DNA of 64,000 nt from CAYLHX01 sp964383675 (GTDB lineage Bacteria > Patescibacteriota > Gracilibacteria > UBA1369 > LOWO2-01-FULL-3), in NCBI GenBank assembly GCA_964383675.1, contig CAYLHX010000002.1:19896-83895 (forward strand), written 5' to 3'. Position 1 is the stretch's first letter; every line of letters starts with the position of its first letter. The notes below the pieces were generated by a model, which saw only the letters and a list, made by a program, of their open reading frames with translations, searched no databases and was not told the origin of the DNA. Shown in pieces: positions 17,753 through 26,362 of this stretch. Position numbers and translations under genes: made by a program.

Positions 17753-18622
17753 TTATTTACGTTTGTATATTATCTTATCTCCACTGCCTCCTGCAATTCT
17801 AAGATCGATATAGGCCAGAGGATCATTGTAGATGTCCAGTTTTACGATCGCTTTTTTAAGTTTTTTAAGCTGTTCTTCGTAGGGTCTTTGAATATCTATC
17901 CAAATGTAAAAATCTTTTTCAGTTAGTAGATGGATTTCGCGAGGTATTTTTCTATAGTCTACCTCTACTACCCTCATTCCGAACTTATCTTCAAAATAAC
18001 TAACCGTTTCCAGGATGTATTGCAGCTTGGTACCCTCAATAACTGGATTTTCGGTATTGACGGGCTCTTCGGATTTGATGCGAATGTAGGGGAGGCTGGT
18101 ATTTTCCAGATTTTCTTTGATGGCGTAGCCGATTGAATTGATTATGTAGCTCTTTTTTATATTTTTACTTTCGCTGATAACATTGGCAACCAAAGGATAC
18201 TCACTGAATTCGATAACAATTTCGTTGGGATAATTTTTACTGGTGGTAACTTGCTCGAGCTCCGGAAAAGCTTCTTTGATTTTGAGATCGAGATCCGTTG
18301 GATTGATGAAGAGTAGATTTTGTCCGATTTGATCTGCTATTTTGGCCTTCACCTCTTCTCCCAAACCTTGATTGTCAATATTTTCATCGCTGATGCTTAT
18401 TCTTTCAATAAGGAAGTATTGGGAAAAAAATATCAGATAGATTACCAAAATAATGGCAAAACCGAACAGGCATAAAATGGTTAGTTTTTTAACCCTGTTT
18501 AAGAAAGGATGAGATTTTTTAAGAAGCTTTTTGCCGTATTTCTTCGGTAATTTCTTGGTGTATAGTGGACTTTTACCATAGGAATATCTGTATTTTGGCA
18601 GTTTGCTTTTTTTTCTAAACAT
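17753..18622 (-). CDS. ftsQ: Cell division protein FtsQ/DivIB
   Basis: 289 residues: a strongly basic cytoplasmic N-terminus (1-45), one membrane helix (about 48-68), a POTRA domain (FLIERISISD... FPELEQVTTSKNYPNEIVIEF) and the C-terminal beta domain ending near PLAYIDLRIAGGSGDKI. FtsQ links the FtsBL pair to the divisome. Followed by sbp; murC/murB and ftsA/ftsZ are not in the window. It is divergent from folC. Confidence 0.88.
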   Translation of the reverse strand: MFRKKSKLPKYRYSYGKSPLYTKKLPKKYGKKLLKKSHPFLNRVKKLTILCLFGFAIILVIYLIFFSQYFLIERISISDENIDNQGLGEEVKAKIADQIGQNLLFINPTDLDLKIKEAFPELEQVTTSKNYPNEIVIEFSEYPLVANVISESKNIKKSYIINSIGYAIKENLENTSLPYIRIKSEEPVNTENPVIEGTKLQYILETVSYFEDKFGMRVVEVDYRKIPREIHLLTEKDFYIWIDIQRPYEEQLKKLKKAIVKLDIYNDPLAYIDLRIAGGSGDKIIYKRK

Positions 18623-18662
18623 TTTTGTCTAAGATTGAGCTGACTTAAATATACATAATTAT

Positions 18663-19910
18663 ATGGATTTTGAAAGTGCGCTTGAATATTTGGATTCTTT
18701 TGTTTCTTTTGAAAATAAAAGCAGTTTTAACTACAGTGAACAGAACTTTGATTTGGGCCGCTTAAAAGCGATCCTTGATGATTTGGATTTGGACTACTCA
18801 AAACTCAAATTTATTCATGTCGGAGGTTCGAAGGGCAAAGGGACGACCTGTAATGTGGTGGCACAATATCTAAAAGCTCGCGGTTACTCGACCGGTCTAT
18901 TTACTTCACCTCATCTTACTTCTGTAACGGAGAGGATTAAGGTTAACGATCAGCCTATTTTGCCGCAGGATTTTGCGGCCCAAATGAGCAGATTAAAAGA
19001 GTTTTTTGATAAATCCTCCTGGAAAGTCACCTATTTTGAGCTGCTTTTTATTCTGGCGCTGATGTGTTTTTTTGAAAGAAAGGTGGATTTTGTGGTGCTT
19101 GAGGTGGGCTTGGGAGGGCGGTTGGATGCTACGAATATTGTTTTTCCTTTGGTTTCGGCGCTTACATCGGTGGAGAAGGAGCATGCGGCTATCTTGGGCA
19201 ACAGTATAGAAGCAATTTTGCAGGAGAAATTAGGCATAAGAAAGCCTGAGACACCTTTTGTTATTGGCGAGCAAGGTCAAGAGGTTTATAAATTGATACG
19301 GGAAAAAGTGGGGGATGATAACTTGGTGTTTTTTGTTCAAGATTTGTTACCGGGGCAGATGTTTCTGGATGAGATGCCTGTGCTGGACCCGGCGCTTATG
19401 GCTAATGCCAAATTGGCGCTTATGATTTTGAAGTTTGTTTTGAAAGATCAAAAATATGGTTTCGACTTGCAGTTGTTTTTAGAGGTTCTTCGGGGTTTTC
19501 AGTTGCCCGGGCGCTTTGATGTGCGTGAAAAGGCCGGCAAGACCATTGTTTTGGATGTGGCTCACACTGTTAAAAGTGTGGAAAATTTGTTTTGTGTATT
19601 GCGGGAGAAGTTTCCGGAGAGGCAGATAGTTGTCTTGATGTCTATTATGAAAGACAAAGAGGTGGAGGATATTCTTAATTTGATTACCCAAAATGCAAAA
19701 AAGGTTGTTTTTGCGACGACTCATCCGGAGAGGAGTGTTTCGGAGATAGATTTTAAGGCAACCGGGACCAAATACTATGCTGACTTCGGCTTTAAGTCGG
19801 ATTGTGTTGTGGCCTTTGAAGAATTGTTGTTTGAGTTAAAAGAAAATGAGATCCTGCTGGTGCTGTGCTCTCATTTTTTGGTTGGGAAAATTTTGGAAAA
19901 GTTCTTTTAA
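18663..19910 (+). CDS. folC: Folylpolyglutamate/dihydrofolate synthase
   Basis: 415 residues. It adds glutamate to folates (and possibly to dihydropteroate). The Mur-ligase-type P-loop appears as HVGGSKGKGTTCNVV. SPHL and ERI mark the folate region, and the second domain starts at LPGRFDV with VLDVAHT, as in FolC. The start is the only ATG consistent with the family. The stop overlaps a small convergent ORF by 4 bp. purU at 61 kb is another folate-linked gene. Confidence 0.92.
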   Translation: MDFESALEYLDSFVSFENKSSFNYSEQNFDLGRLKAILDDLDLDYSKLKFIHVGGSKGKGTTCNVVAQYLKARGYSTGLFTSPHLTSVTERIKVNDQPILPQDFAAQMSRLKEFFDKSSWKVTYFELLFILALMCFFERKVDFVVLEVGLGGRLDATNIVFPLVSALTSVEKEHAAILGNSIEAILQEKLGIRKPETPFVIGEQGQEVYKLIREKVGDDNLVFFVQDLLPGQMFLDEMPVLDPALMANAKLALMILKFVLKDQKYGFDLQLFLEVLRGFQLPGRFDVREKAGKTIVLDVAHTVKSVENLFCVLREKFPERQIVVLMSIMKDKEVEDILNLITQNAKKVVFATTHPERSVSEIDFKATGTKYYADFGFKSDCVVAFEELLFELKENEILLVLCSHFLVGKILEKFF

Positions 19911-20041
19911 TCTTTTGAAACCGGTTTTAAAGCGGCCTTTCTTTCATTGGCTTTTGCTTTGTTTCTTCTTTTCCTTAGTTTGCTTTTTGGGCGTCCTCGT
20001 CCCACAAGTCCGTGTTGTTTGCTGGCGTGTTTGTTGGTCAT
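19907..20041 (-). CDS. Small Lys/Arg-rich protein with AT-hook-like core
   Basis: 44 residues from ATG 20041 to TAA 19907. The sequence contains GLVGRGRPKSKLRKRRNKAK; RGRP flanked by basic residues is the core of an AT-hook minor-groove binder. The whole protein is about one third Lys/Arg. It may bind DNA or RNA, perhaps as a ribosome-associated basic peptide. It lies between folC (convergent, 4-bp overlap) and queF (same strand, 48 bp upstream). No family recognised; coding status rests on composition and a clean start/stop. Confidence 0.55.
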   Translation of the reverse strand: MTNKHASKQHGLVGRGRPKSKLRKRRNKAKANERKAALKPVSKD

Positions 20042-20089
20042 TTTAAATTTGATTAGGTAAGTCGCGCAGAATTATTATAGAAATTGACT

Positions 20090-20542
20090 TTATTTGCAAG
20101 TGCATTCTTCTTTTGAGGGGTAATACTTGTTGCAAATAGTTTTTACGTTACCGCGCACATTCATGTCAATTTCTATGCTGGCCTTCTTGGGTTTTATCGA
20201 CTCCAGGAAATCCTGAAAGATCACCTCGGTTACTGTTTCATGGAATATTTTCAGGTTCCTGAAGGCGTTGATGTAGAGCTTGAAGGACTTTAGCTCCAAG
20301 CACTTTTTGTCCGGAACATAATTTATGGTCACCTTCCCGAAGTCGGGCCAGTCGGAAAAGGGGCAAATTGCCGTGAATTCCGGGCTTGAAATTGAGATCC
20401 AGTGTTCACCCGGGCCTTGCTCTTGAAACTTGAAAGATTCCAGAGGGGCTACCTTTTTAAGTTCCGCGCGTATTTTTTCGGCGTTGGTTTCGCTATAATC
20501 GCTTCCTTCCTGGTATGACCTGAATGTTGTTGCTTTGGACAT
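20090..20542 (-). CDS. queF: NADPH-dependent 7-cyano-7-deazaguanine reductase
   Basis: 150 residues, the short YkvM type. It reduces preQ0 to preQ1 in queuosine synthesis. The catalytic Cys lies in AICPFSDWPDFG, a slightly divergent form of the CP-x-x-x-x-PDF motif, and the substrate-specifying E-L-K-S follows (CLELKSFKLY). The FHE block is present as KIFHETVT. It is directly downstream of queC (abutting, 0 bp). Confidence 0.92.
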   Translation of the reverse strand: MSKATTFRSYQEGSDYSETNAEKIRAELKKVAPLESFKFQEQGPGEHWISISSPEFTAICPFSDWPDFGKVTINYVPDKKCLELKSFKLYINAFRNLKIFHETVTEVIFQDFLESIKPKKASIEIDMNVRGNVKTICNKYYPSKEECTCK

Positions 20543-21217
20543 CTAGCTTCTGTATTTAAGTGGGTCTTTGATTTTGGCTTCCTTGAAGCCTTTTAATCTT
20601 AATTTGCAAGCCGGGCACTTGCCACAGGCCGGGCGCTCTCCTTTATAGCAGGTGTGAGAGTGTTTGAGAAGCTCTAATTGTTGAAGTTCTTGCATGAAAT
20701 TAACGGTTTCACTTTTGGTGAGCCACATCAATGGTGTGTGAATTTTGAAATCTTCCTCCATAGCTAAATTGAGCGTTTGGTTCAGTGACTTGATGAAATT
20801 GTCACGGCAGTCCGGGTAGCCGCTATAATCGGTTTGGCAGACGCCGGTGATAATATCCTTTATTTTTAGCTGTTTGGCGTAGATAGCGGCTACTGAGAGA
20901 AAAACCAGGTTTCTACCAGGCACGAAGGTGCTTGGGAGGGAGTTCTTTTTTGTGGTTATTTGAACGGTGCTATCTGTTAGAGCATTCTTGGTCAGCTCTT
21001 GAAAGAGTTTGAGCTTTTGGATTTTTAAAGGCACTTTGGTGAGTGAGGCAATTTTTTTAGCTGCGGCAAGTTCTTTTTTGTGTCTTTGACCATAGTCGAA
21101 AGTGATGGCGTAGACTTTGCGGAAGTTGGCGAGGGTCCACGCGAGGCAGGTGGTGGAATCCTGACCGCCGGAGAATACTACGAGAGCCGCTTTTGTCGTC
21201 TTTGTTGTTTTGTTCAT
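20543..21217 (-). CDS. queC: 7-cyano-7-deazaguanine (preQ0) synthase
   Basis: 224 residues. It converts 7-carboxy-7-deazaguanine to preQ0 using ATP and ammonia. The PP-loop SGGQDSTTCLAW is at about 15-26. The C-terminal zinc site has CYKGERPACGKCPACKLR with four cysteines in the family spacing. Middle gene of queE-queC-queF, separated from queE by 9 bp. Confidence 0.94.
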   Translation of the reverse strand: MNKTTKTTKAALVVFSGGQDSTTCLAWTLANFRKVYAITFDYGQRHKKELAAAKKIASLTKVPLKIQKLKLFQELTKNALTDSTVQITTKKNSLPSTFVPGRNLVFLSVAAIYAKQLKIKDIITGVCQTDYSGYPDCRDNFIKSLNQTLNLAMEEDFKIHTPLMWLTKSETVNFMQELQQLELLKHSHTCYKGERPACGKCPACKLRLKGFKEAKIKDPLKYRS

Positions 21218-21226
21218 CTCTTTAAG

Positions 21227-21859
21227 TTAGGTCTTTCTTTTGTTGCCCCATAAGTTGATGTGCAGACGTGGCGTAAAACGAAAATTTTCCTCTTTGCAAA
21301 GTTCCGCCAGCCAGAGGGATCTTAAGGCTACTTCTCGTTTTTTTATACCCTGTGGCATTAAAAACACTTTTTCACGCTCTATTTTATGTTTTTTTATGAA
21401 TGCTTTGATCTCAATTAAATCTTTTTTGCTGTCCACTACGAATTTGTAATAGGTTTTCTCTTTCGGCAACTGAGTTAATCTGATTGAGCGATTTTGGGAA
21501 TTACTCAGCTTGGGTGAACAGTTAAAGTGATTAATATATTCGTTAATATGTGATTCCAGGCTGCCGCTGGTTTCCACTTCAATATAGTAGCCTTTCAGCT
21601 CTTTAAAGAGTTTTATCAGCTCGCCTTGTTGGATGAGCGGTTCACCACCGGTGATGACCAGATTTTTGGAGGGAAATTTTTTAATTTCTTTGATAATATC
21701 TTTGATTTCCATTTTTTTTCCGGATTTCAGATCCCAAGTATATTTGGTATCACACCAGGTACAGCGTAGATGGCAGCCGCTGAGTCGCAAAAATATTGAA
21801 GGTTTTCCCAAATTTATACCCTCTCCCTGAATGCTATAAAAAATCTCGGAAACTTGCAT
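21227..21859 (-). CDS. queE: 7-carboxy-7-deazaguanine synthase (radical SAM)
   Basis: 210 residues. The radical SAM cluster motif is GCHLRCTWCDTKYTW (C-x3-C-x2-C). The N-terminus SEIFYSIQGEG and the GGEP block (VITGGEPL) are characteristic. It makes CDG from the QueD product. No queD or folE was found in this window, so the first steps must be encoded elsewhere or the precursor is acquired. It heads the operon, with a promoter at 21883-21910. Confidence 0.93.
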   Translation of the reverse strand: MQVSEIFYSIQGEGINLGKPSIFLRLSGCHLRCTWCDTKYTWDLKSGKKMEIKDIIKEIKKFPSKNLVITGGEPLIQQGELIKLFKELKGYYIEVETSGSLESHINEYINHFNCSPKLSNSQNRSIRLTQLPKEKTYYKFVVDSKKDLIEIKAFIKKHKIEREKVFLMPQGIKKREVALRSLWLAELCKEENFRFTPRLHINLWGNKRKT

Positions 21860-21882
21860 TTTTCTTTTAAATAAGCGGAAGG

Positions 21883-21910
21883 ATCATAGCATAGTTGCAG
21901 ATTTTGTTAA
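21883..21910 (-). promoter_or_regulatory. Promoter of queE-queC-queF
   Basis: Minus-strand TTAACA (21905-21910), 16 bp, TATGAT (21883-21888) with extended TGC, followed by a leader of about 16-23 nt. It overlaps the divergent lipoprotein promoter. No preQ1-riboswitch-like sequence is evident in so short a leader. Confidence 0.55.
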
Positions 21911-21922
21911 GTGTATTACAAT
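21895..21922 (+). promoter_or_regulatory. Near-leaderless promoter of the lipoprotein gene
   Basis: TTGCAG (21895-21900), 16 bp, TACAAT (21917-21922), then 8 nt to the ATG at 21931. The predicted 5' end is within 1-2 nt of the start codon. It interlocks with the divergent queE promoter. Confidence 0.5.
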
Positions 21923-21930
21923 ATGAACAT

Positions 21931-22833
21931 ATGAAAAGACTAATTTTGTTTTTCACTTCCTTGTTTATTTTTTCCGCCTGCGGTGTAAATCTTGGCATGA
22001 CACCGCAGAAAGTTGAGATTTTTGAGGTTAAATTGACCGGGGAGGAGAGTTACAATTTCTTTTATCCAACCGGCGCTAAGGTGGTCATAGAAGGGGAGGA
22101 TTCGTCGCAGGGGGTGGTGAATTTCGCCGATGGTTGCGTTGTTAGTTTTGGTAATCAGGAAAAGAGAAAAGCTGATTTTAGTTTTTCAGAGGAGGAGATG
22201 GACAATGTTGAAAAGAAAAATGCCGCGGAGGTTGTTTATGAAGCGTGGTATCGGGAGGAGAGACTTGTTATGTATGTCGCTTACGAGGAGGCTTTGAATT
22301 TTGGCTTTTGGACTGTGGATGAAGAGGCTGATGTGGGAGCCTGTAGTGCTTGGGTGGATTATTTGATGGACACTTTTACCGATGAGTCATTTTACGTCAG
22401 CGATAGGTTTTATTTTTCGGTTCCCTTAAAGGAGGACTATAAAGTGGAGTTTTTACCTGATGATCAGGGGGTTGTGTTGCGGAAGTGGTATGAACAGAAT
22501 CCTGAGGCCGATGCTGAATTACGCGATGTTGATTATGATGAGGGACTTGGTGGCTATAAGGTGGAGATAATCGTGGTGGGTAGAGATAATTTTGAGGATT
22601 TCGAAGATGTTATCGCCCTGGTTCAGCAAAAGTATCCCGGATATTCGGTAGAATTCAGTGGTGCCGGAGTTTTTATTGATGAAGGGGGAGTAGGTACGGC
22701 AATTCGTCACTACTTCTTTATGAGTGCGGACAAAGATATTGTTTATGAAGCGTACTTAACTGTCCCCAGTTTTTATTACAGTAGGCATAAGGAAGGCTTT
22801 GATGAATGGGTGAAAACTATTGAGATTTTTTAA
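21931..22833 (+). CDS. Predicted lipoprotein of unknown function
   Basis: 300 residues from ATG 21931; an upstream in-frame ATG at 21895 would precede the promoter -10. MKRLILFFTSLFIFSACG is a lipobox signal (S-A-C). The mature protein is acidic and has no recognised domain. A motif YNFFYPTGAKVVIEG and a C-terminal DKDIVYEAYLTVPSFYYS region resemble anchored extracytoplasmic proteins that have PsbP/DUF-like folds. It converges with the aspartase gene, sharing 17 bp at the 3' ends. Confidence 0.7.
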   Translation: MKRLILFFTSLFIFSACGVNLGMTPQKVEIFEVKLTGEESYNFFYPTGAKVVIEGEDSSQGVVNFADGCVVSFGNQEKRKADFSFSEEEMDNVEKKNAAEVVYEAWYREERLVMYVAYEEALNFGFWTVDEEADVGACSAWVDYLMDTFTDESFYVSDRFYFSVPLKEDYKVEFLPDDQGVVLRKWYEQNPEADAELRDVDYDEGLGGYKVEIIVVGRDNFEDFEDVIALVQQKYPGYSVEFSGAGVFIDEGGVGTAIRHYFFMSADKDIVYEAYLTVPSFYYSRHKEGFDEWVKTIEIF

Positions 22834-24244
22834 CCAGCTTTTTATCTATTTTAGCCGGTTTGGTTGTTCTTTTGGGCGATAGAATTTCCTTTAGCTCTTT
22901 TTCACTGAGAATTTTTTGAATCAGTACCTCTTCCTTGATGGTGCGGTTGTTTTTTAAAGCCTCCTTCACAACTTGGGCCGTGGTTTTGTATCCAATGTAA
23001 GGTGAAAGTGAGGTTGCTGTGACCAAGCTGTTGTTGAAAATTTCTTCAATACGATTAGCGTTTACGACCAGCTTTTCCAGGGCTTTTTCGCGCAGCATTT
23101 TTACTCCATTGCTTAATATCTCCATGCTTTGGAGCAGATTATACATTATAAGCGGGCACATAACATTGAGTTCGAAGTTGCTTTTTTGGCTTGCGATAGA
23201 GATGGAATGGTCGTTCCCAAGTGCCTGGATGCTGATCATTTCCAGGCATTCAATAATTGAAGGATTAACCTTTCCCGGCATAATCGAGGAGCCGGCTTGT
23301 ACTTCCGGTAGGGTAATCTCACTTAGGCCGGCCTTAGGCCCCATGTTCATGAGTTTTAAATCGGATGAGAAGTTTAACAGATTGGTGGCGAGGGAGCGTA
23401 GTGCTGCCGAAAAATTCATGAAATCATTCATGTTGTTGGCGCTTTCTGTGGCGTTGGTAGCTGGTTTTAGCTTTAGTTTTGTGTATTTACTCAGTTCTTT
23501 TATGACCAGTTGCTTATATTTTGGGTCGGTGTTGATGCCGGTTCCAACTGCGGTGCCGCCAATGCCTAAAGTTTTTAGATTTTCACTTTGTTGAATGAGG
23601 TTCTTGCGAGTTTTTGTTAAAGCCTGCCTATATGAGTCGAATTCTTGTGCAAAACTTATTGGTACGGCATCTTGCAGGTGAGTGCGGCCAACTTTTATAA
23701 GTTTTTGATGTTTTTTACAAAGTTTGACGATCTCTTTTTCCAATTTTTCAAGTTCCGTGAGTAAATTTGGCAGTTCGCTCAAAACGGCCAATCTTGTGGC
23801 TGTCGGGATTACGTCGTTGGTGGATTGAGCCATGTTTACATGATTGTTGGGGTCGATGTGCGTGTATTTTCCCTTTTTGTCGCCAAGGAGTTCGTTGGCG
23901 CGGTTGGCAATTATCTCGTTGGCGTTCATGTTATAGGAGGTTCCGGCTCCGGCCTGGAAAACATCAAGGAGGAATTCTTCATTAAACTTGCCATTGATAA
24001 ACTCCTCGCAGGCTAATATTAATTTTGCGGAGGGTTTTTTATTGAGTAGTCCAAGTGAGGTATTTGCCTTGGCGCAGGCTAATTTTACTGTGCCAAGTGC
24101 TTTTATGAAAGCTTTTGGAGCTTTTAAGTCACTGATTTGGAAATTACTTTGCGCACGCACGGTAAAAGCGCCAAAATAAGCCTCTTTTGGCACCTGTGCT
24201 TGACCCAGGGAATCTCTTTCTGTTCTTTTGTCTGCTTTTGCCAT
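22817..24244 (-). CDS. aspA: Aspartate ammonia-lyase / class II fumarase family
   Basis: 475 residues from ATG 24244, fixed by a promoter 7 nt upstream. The superfamily signature GSSIMPGKVNP is intact. Active-site blocks GAGTSYNMNANE and NMAQSTND match aspartase (TS, STND) better than fumarase (SSND), while GRTHLQDAVP is closer to fumarase. Aspartase would give fumarate plus ammonia, fitting the glnA/ald nitrogen genes nearby. The Lys-rich C-terminus is extra. Aspartase is favoured, but fumarase is not excluded. Confidence 0.75.
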   Translation of the reverse strand: MAKADKRTERDSLGQAQVPKEAYFGAFTVRAQSNFQISDLKAPKAFIKALGTVKLACAKANTSLGLLNKKPSAKLILACEEFINGKFNEEFLLDVFQAGAGTSYNMNANEIIANRANELLGDKKGKYTHIDPNNHVNMAQSTNDVIPTATRLAVLSELPNLLTELEKLEKEIVKLCKKHQKLIKVGRTHLQDAVPISFAQEFDSYRQALTKTRKNLIQQSENLKTLGIGGTAVGTGINTDPKYKQLVIKELSKYTKLKLKPATNATESANNMNDFMNFSAALRSLATNLLNFSSDLKLMNMGPKAGLSEITLPEVQAGSSIMPGKVNPSIIECLEMISIQALGNDHSISIASQKSNFELNVMCPLIMYNLLQSMEILSNGVKMLREKALEKLVVNANRIEEIFNNSLVTATSLSPYIGYKTTAQVVKEALKNNRTIKEEVLIQKILSEKELKEILSPKRTTKPAKIDKKLVKKSQ

Positions 24245-24251
24245 TGGACTC

Positions 24252-24280
24252 AGTATATTTGGTTCGCGGATATTCTTCAA
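24252..24280 (-). promoter_or_regulatory. Leaderless-type promoter of the aspartase gene
   Basis: Minus-strand TTGAAG (24275-24280), 17 bp, TATACT (24252-24257), then 7 nt to the ATG. The predicted start is at the ATG. This rules out the 35-codon longer reading frame. Confidence 0.65.
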
Positions 24281-24291
24281 TTTAAAAAACC

Positions 24292-24319
24292 TTGATCTTT
24301 GTGAAAAAGTTGGTAGAAT
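24292..24319 (+). promoter_or_regulatory. Promoter of rpmB
   Basis: TTGATC (24292-24297), 16 bp, TAGAAT (24314-24319), extended -10 TGG. The leader is about 17 nt, without a Shine-Dalgarno. It is divergent from the aspartase promoter. Confidence 0.55.
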
Positions 24320-24342
24320 TCTCAGGCTTTTTATAAACGAAT

Positions 24343-24537
24343 ATGTCAAAAGTTTGTCCTATAACCGGGAAAAGACCTTCAGCGGGAAATCAACGTAGTC
24401 ATGCCTGTAATGCTACTAAACGTCGATTCCTGCCTAATTTGGTGACCAAAAGAGTTTTTGATCCCAAGACAGGTAGAATGAAGAGAATGAGAGTTTCTAC
24501 CACTGCTTTACGAACTTTGGATAAGTTGGCTAAGTAA
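24343..24537 (+). CDS. rpmB: 50S ribosomal protein bL28
   Basis: 64 residues. The N-terminal C-x-I-T-G-K (KVCPITGKRP) and the following RSHACNATKRRFLPNL block are the bL28 signature, and the C-terminal KRMRVSTTALRTLDK is typical. The protein binds 23S rRNA near the E site. Only one C-P pair remains, so no full zinc ribbon. Encoded alone between divergent aspA and a convergent membrane protein. Confidence 0.96.
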   Translation: MSKVCPITGKRPSAGNQRSHACNATKRRFLPNLVTKRVFDPKTGRMKRMRVSTTALRTLDKLAK

Positions 24538-24542
24538 GTACT

Positions 24543-24932
24543 CTAAATTATATTGATCGCGATATAACTTAGGCCGACTCCAACAAGTATTGCTGCTATT
24601 GAAGCTGTTGCCAATAAGTTATCGTGTTTAAGAAAGCTTTTAGCTTTCTTTTTTACGAACTCGGGAGACCAAAGCCAAACCACACCTTTTATGAAGAGTA
24701 GCCAGCCGATTATGGAGTAGGTGATTGTCCAATCTTGGGTAAATTCCCAGTTTACGCTTAGAAAAAGAAAGGAAATGATGAGAAAAGATATGCTGGTTGA
24801 GCGAATGACTTCTTTTTCGGAGGTGAAGCTTTTTAGGGACTTGGCGAATTTTCTGGTTTGTAAGAGACCGGGAATATAGATGACTATCATTAGTATGGAG
24901 AAGCCCAATAATAGAAATTGCGGGTCGATCAT
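24543..24932 (-). CDS. Hypothetical four-helix membrane protein
   Basis: 129 residues with four hydrophobic segments (about 5-23, 46-63, 68-88, 104-127) joined by short basic loops (RKFAKSLK, VKKKAKSF). No family recognised. It ends 5 bp from the rpmB stop, in convergent orientation. Probably an inner-membrane protein. A shadow reading is unlikely because the hydrophobic pattern is regular. Confidence 0.6.
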   Translation of the reverse strand: MIDPQFLLLGFSILMIVIYIPGLLQTRKFAKSLKSFTSEKEVIRSTSISFLIISFLFLSVNWEFTQDWTITYSIIGWLLFIKGVVWLWSPEFVKKKAKSFLKHDNLLATASIAAILVGVGLSYIAINII

Positions 24933-24976
24933 AGGGATGAGGTTATGATTTGAATATGGTTATTCTAAAACTTTTT

Positions 24977-25006
24977 TTGGATCATGACAAATTTTTATGC
25001 TATAAT
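24977..25006 (+). promoter_or_regulatory. Leaderless-type promoter of the MgtC/DUF4010 gene
   Basis: TTGGAT (24977-24982), 18 bp, consensus TATAAT (25001-25006) with extended TGC, then 6 nt to the ATG at 25013. The predicted start site is the A of the ATG. Confidence 0.65.
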
Positions 25007-25012
25007 GACTAG

Positions 25013-26284
25013 ATGAATGTAGTAATTTTACAACAATTGGGGGTGGCTCTCGCTTTATCCAGTTTGATTGGACTGGAGCGAGAAAGTAAGTATCAAAAGA
25101 GCTCTTATGCCGCTTTTGGTGGTATTAGAACCTTTGCCTTGATTGGTATTTTAGGTGCTCTGTCTTATGGTCTTTTTCCCACTTCACAAATATTTTTTTC
25201 GGTAATGACCGTTGGCTTTTTGGCTCTGGTAGTTGCGGGGTATGTGATGTTGGCCGGGCAGCATAAGGACATGGGGGCAACTTCCGAGGTTGCAGCTATT
25301 TTGGTTTATTTTATAGGAGTATTGAGTGCGATGGAGCATTACGTGGTTGCCACGACAATTGCTTTGGCGGTTATGATAATTCTTCACTTTAAAGATCCGC
25401 TGCATAAATGGGCAAGGCATATTAGCAATAGCGAAATGATTTCAACGATTCAGTTTATGATTATTGCTTTTATCGTGTTGCCTCTTTTACCTAATCAGTA
25501 CATGGGGCCTTATGATTTTTTCAATCCCTACTTGGTTTGGCTGATGGTGGTTTTTATCTCCGGGATTTCTTTTTTGAGCTATATCGCCATGCGTGTGTTT
25601 GGTGAAAAGAAGGGGATTACCTTGACCGGTTTTTTGGCCGGTTTTATCTCTTCCACGGCTTTGGCAATTAGCCTGGCTCATTACAGTAAGGGAAAGAAGA
25701 ATGTAAGTTCGCCAATCGTTTTTGCCATGCTGATAGCGGGGAGTACTTTGTTTGTGAGGGTCTTGGTAGAGGTTTTTGTAGTTAATCCGGAACTTTTCAC
25801 GGTTTTACTTTGGCCTTTTGTTTTGATGGCCGGTGTGGGCTTCTCTATTGCCACTTTTTTCTGGCTTACTGAGAAGAGCGGTAAAGAGGTGAGCAGGTTT
25901 AACAAGAAGACTTTGGAAATGGAAAGTCCTTTTAGGCTTAGGCCGGCTCTAAAGTTCGGTTTGATTTTTTCAGGAATACTTTTTATATCAAAATATGCTT
26001 TGGTGGTTATGGGTGATAGAGGAGTTTTTATTACCAGCTTCATTACCGGCTTGTTGGACGTTGATGCGATTACCATTTCAATGGCCAATATGGTTAAGAA
26101 TAGCGACTTGTCCCAAAATGTCGGGGCGATAGCAATTTTGATAGCGGCGGTGGTAAACACCATGGTGAAGGTGGTTTTCTTTACTATGTTTGGTGATAAG
26201 AAGATTGCTCTTAAGCTTTTAGGGTATTTCGCTTTGGCGGTCTTGGCGGGCATACTCTGTTTTATGCTTCTTTTCGGGCTTTAG
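25013..26284 (+). CDS. MgtC-like/DUF4010 integral membrane protein
   Basis: 423 residues. The N-terminal half is an MgtC-type membrane domain with LIGLERESKYQKSSYAAFGGIRTFALIG, matching the GxERE...GxRT signature. The C-terminal half (about 200-420) matches the DUF4010 membrane region, with FLAGFISSTALAISLAH and ITSFITGLLDVDAITISMA. About eleven membrane helices in total. MgtC proteins are associated with magnesium homeostasis, but DUF4010 fusions have no proven substrate. Monocistronic. Confidence 0.85.
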   Translation: MNVVILQQLGVALALSSLIGLERESKYQKSSYAAFGGIRTFALIGILGALSYGLFPTSQIFFSVMTVGFLALVVAGYVMLAGQHKDMGATSEVAAILVYFIGVLSAMEHYVVATTIALAVMIILHFKDPLHKWARHISNSEMISTIQFMIIAFIVLPLLPNQYMGPYDFFNPYLVWLMVVFISGISFLSYIAMRVFGEKKGITLTGFLAGFISSTALAISLAHYSKGKKNVSSPIVFAMLIAGSTLFVRVLVEVFVVNPELFTVLLWPFVLMAGVGFSIATFFWLTEKSGKEVSRFNKKTLEMESPFRLRPALKFGLIFSGILFISKYALVVMGDRGVFITSFITGLLDVDAITISMANMVKNSDLSQNVGAIAILIAAVVNTMVKVVFFTMFGDKKIALKLLGYFALAVLAGILCFMLLFGL

Positions 26285-26362
26285 TCAAGGAATAGTTTTT
26301 GGGTTTTTGATAGCTTTGAGATATTAATTATTGATGAATGTATCACATAATCTATTTTTGAC

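Noticed and set aside
24245..24349. 35-codon N-terminal extension of the aspartase
   Set aside because: It contains the promoter, and family alignment begins at the later ATG.
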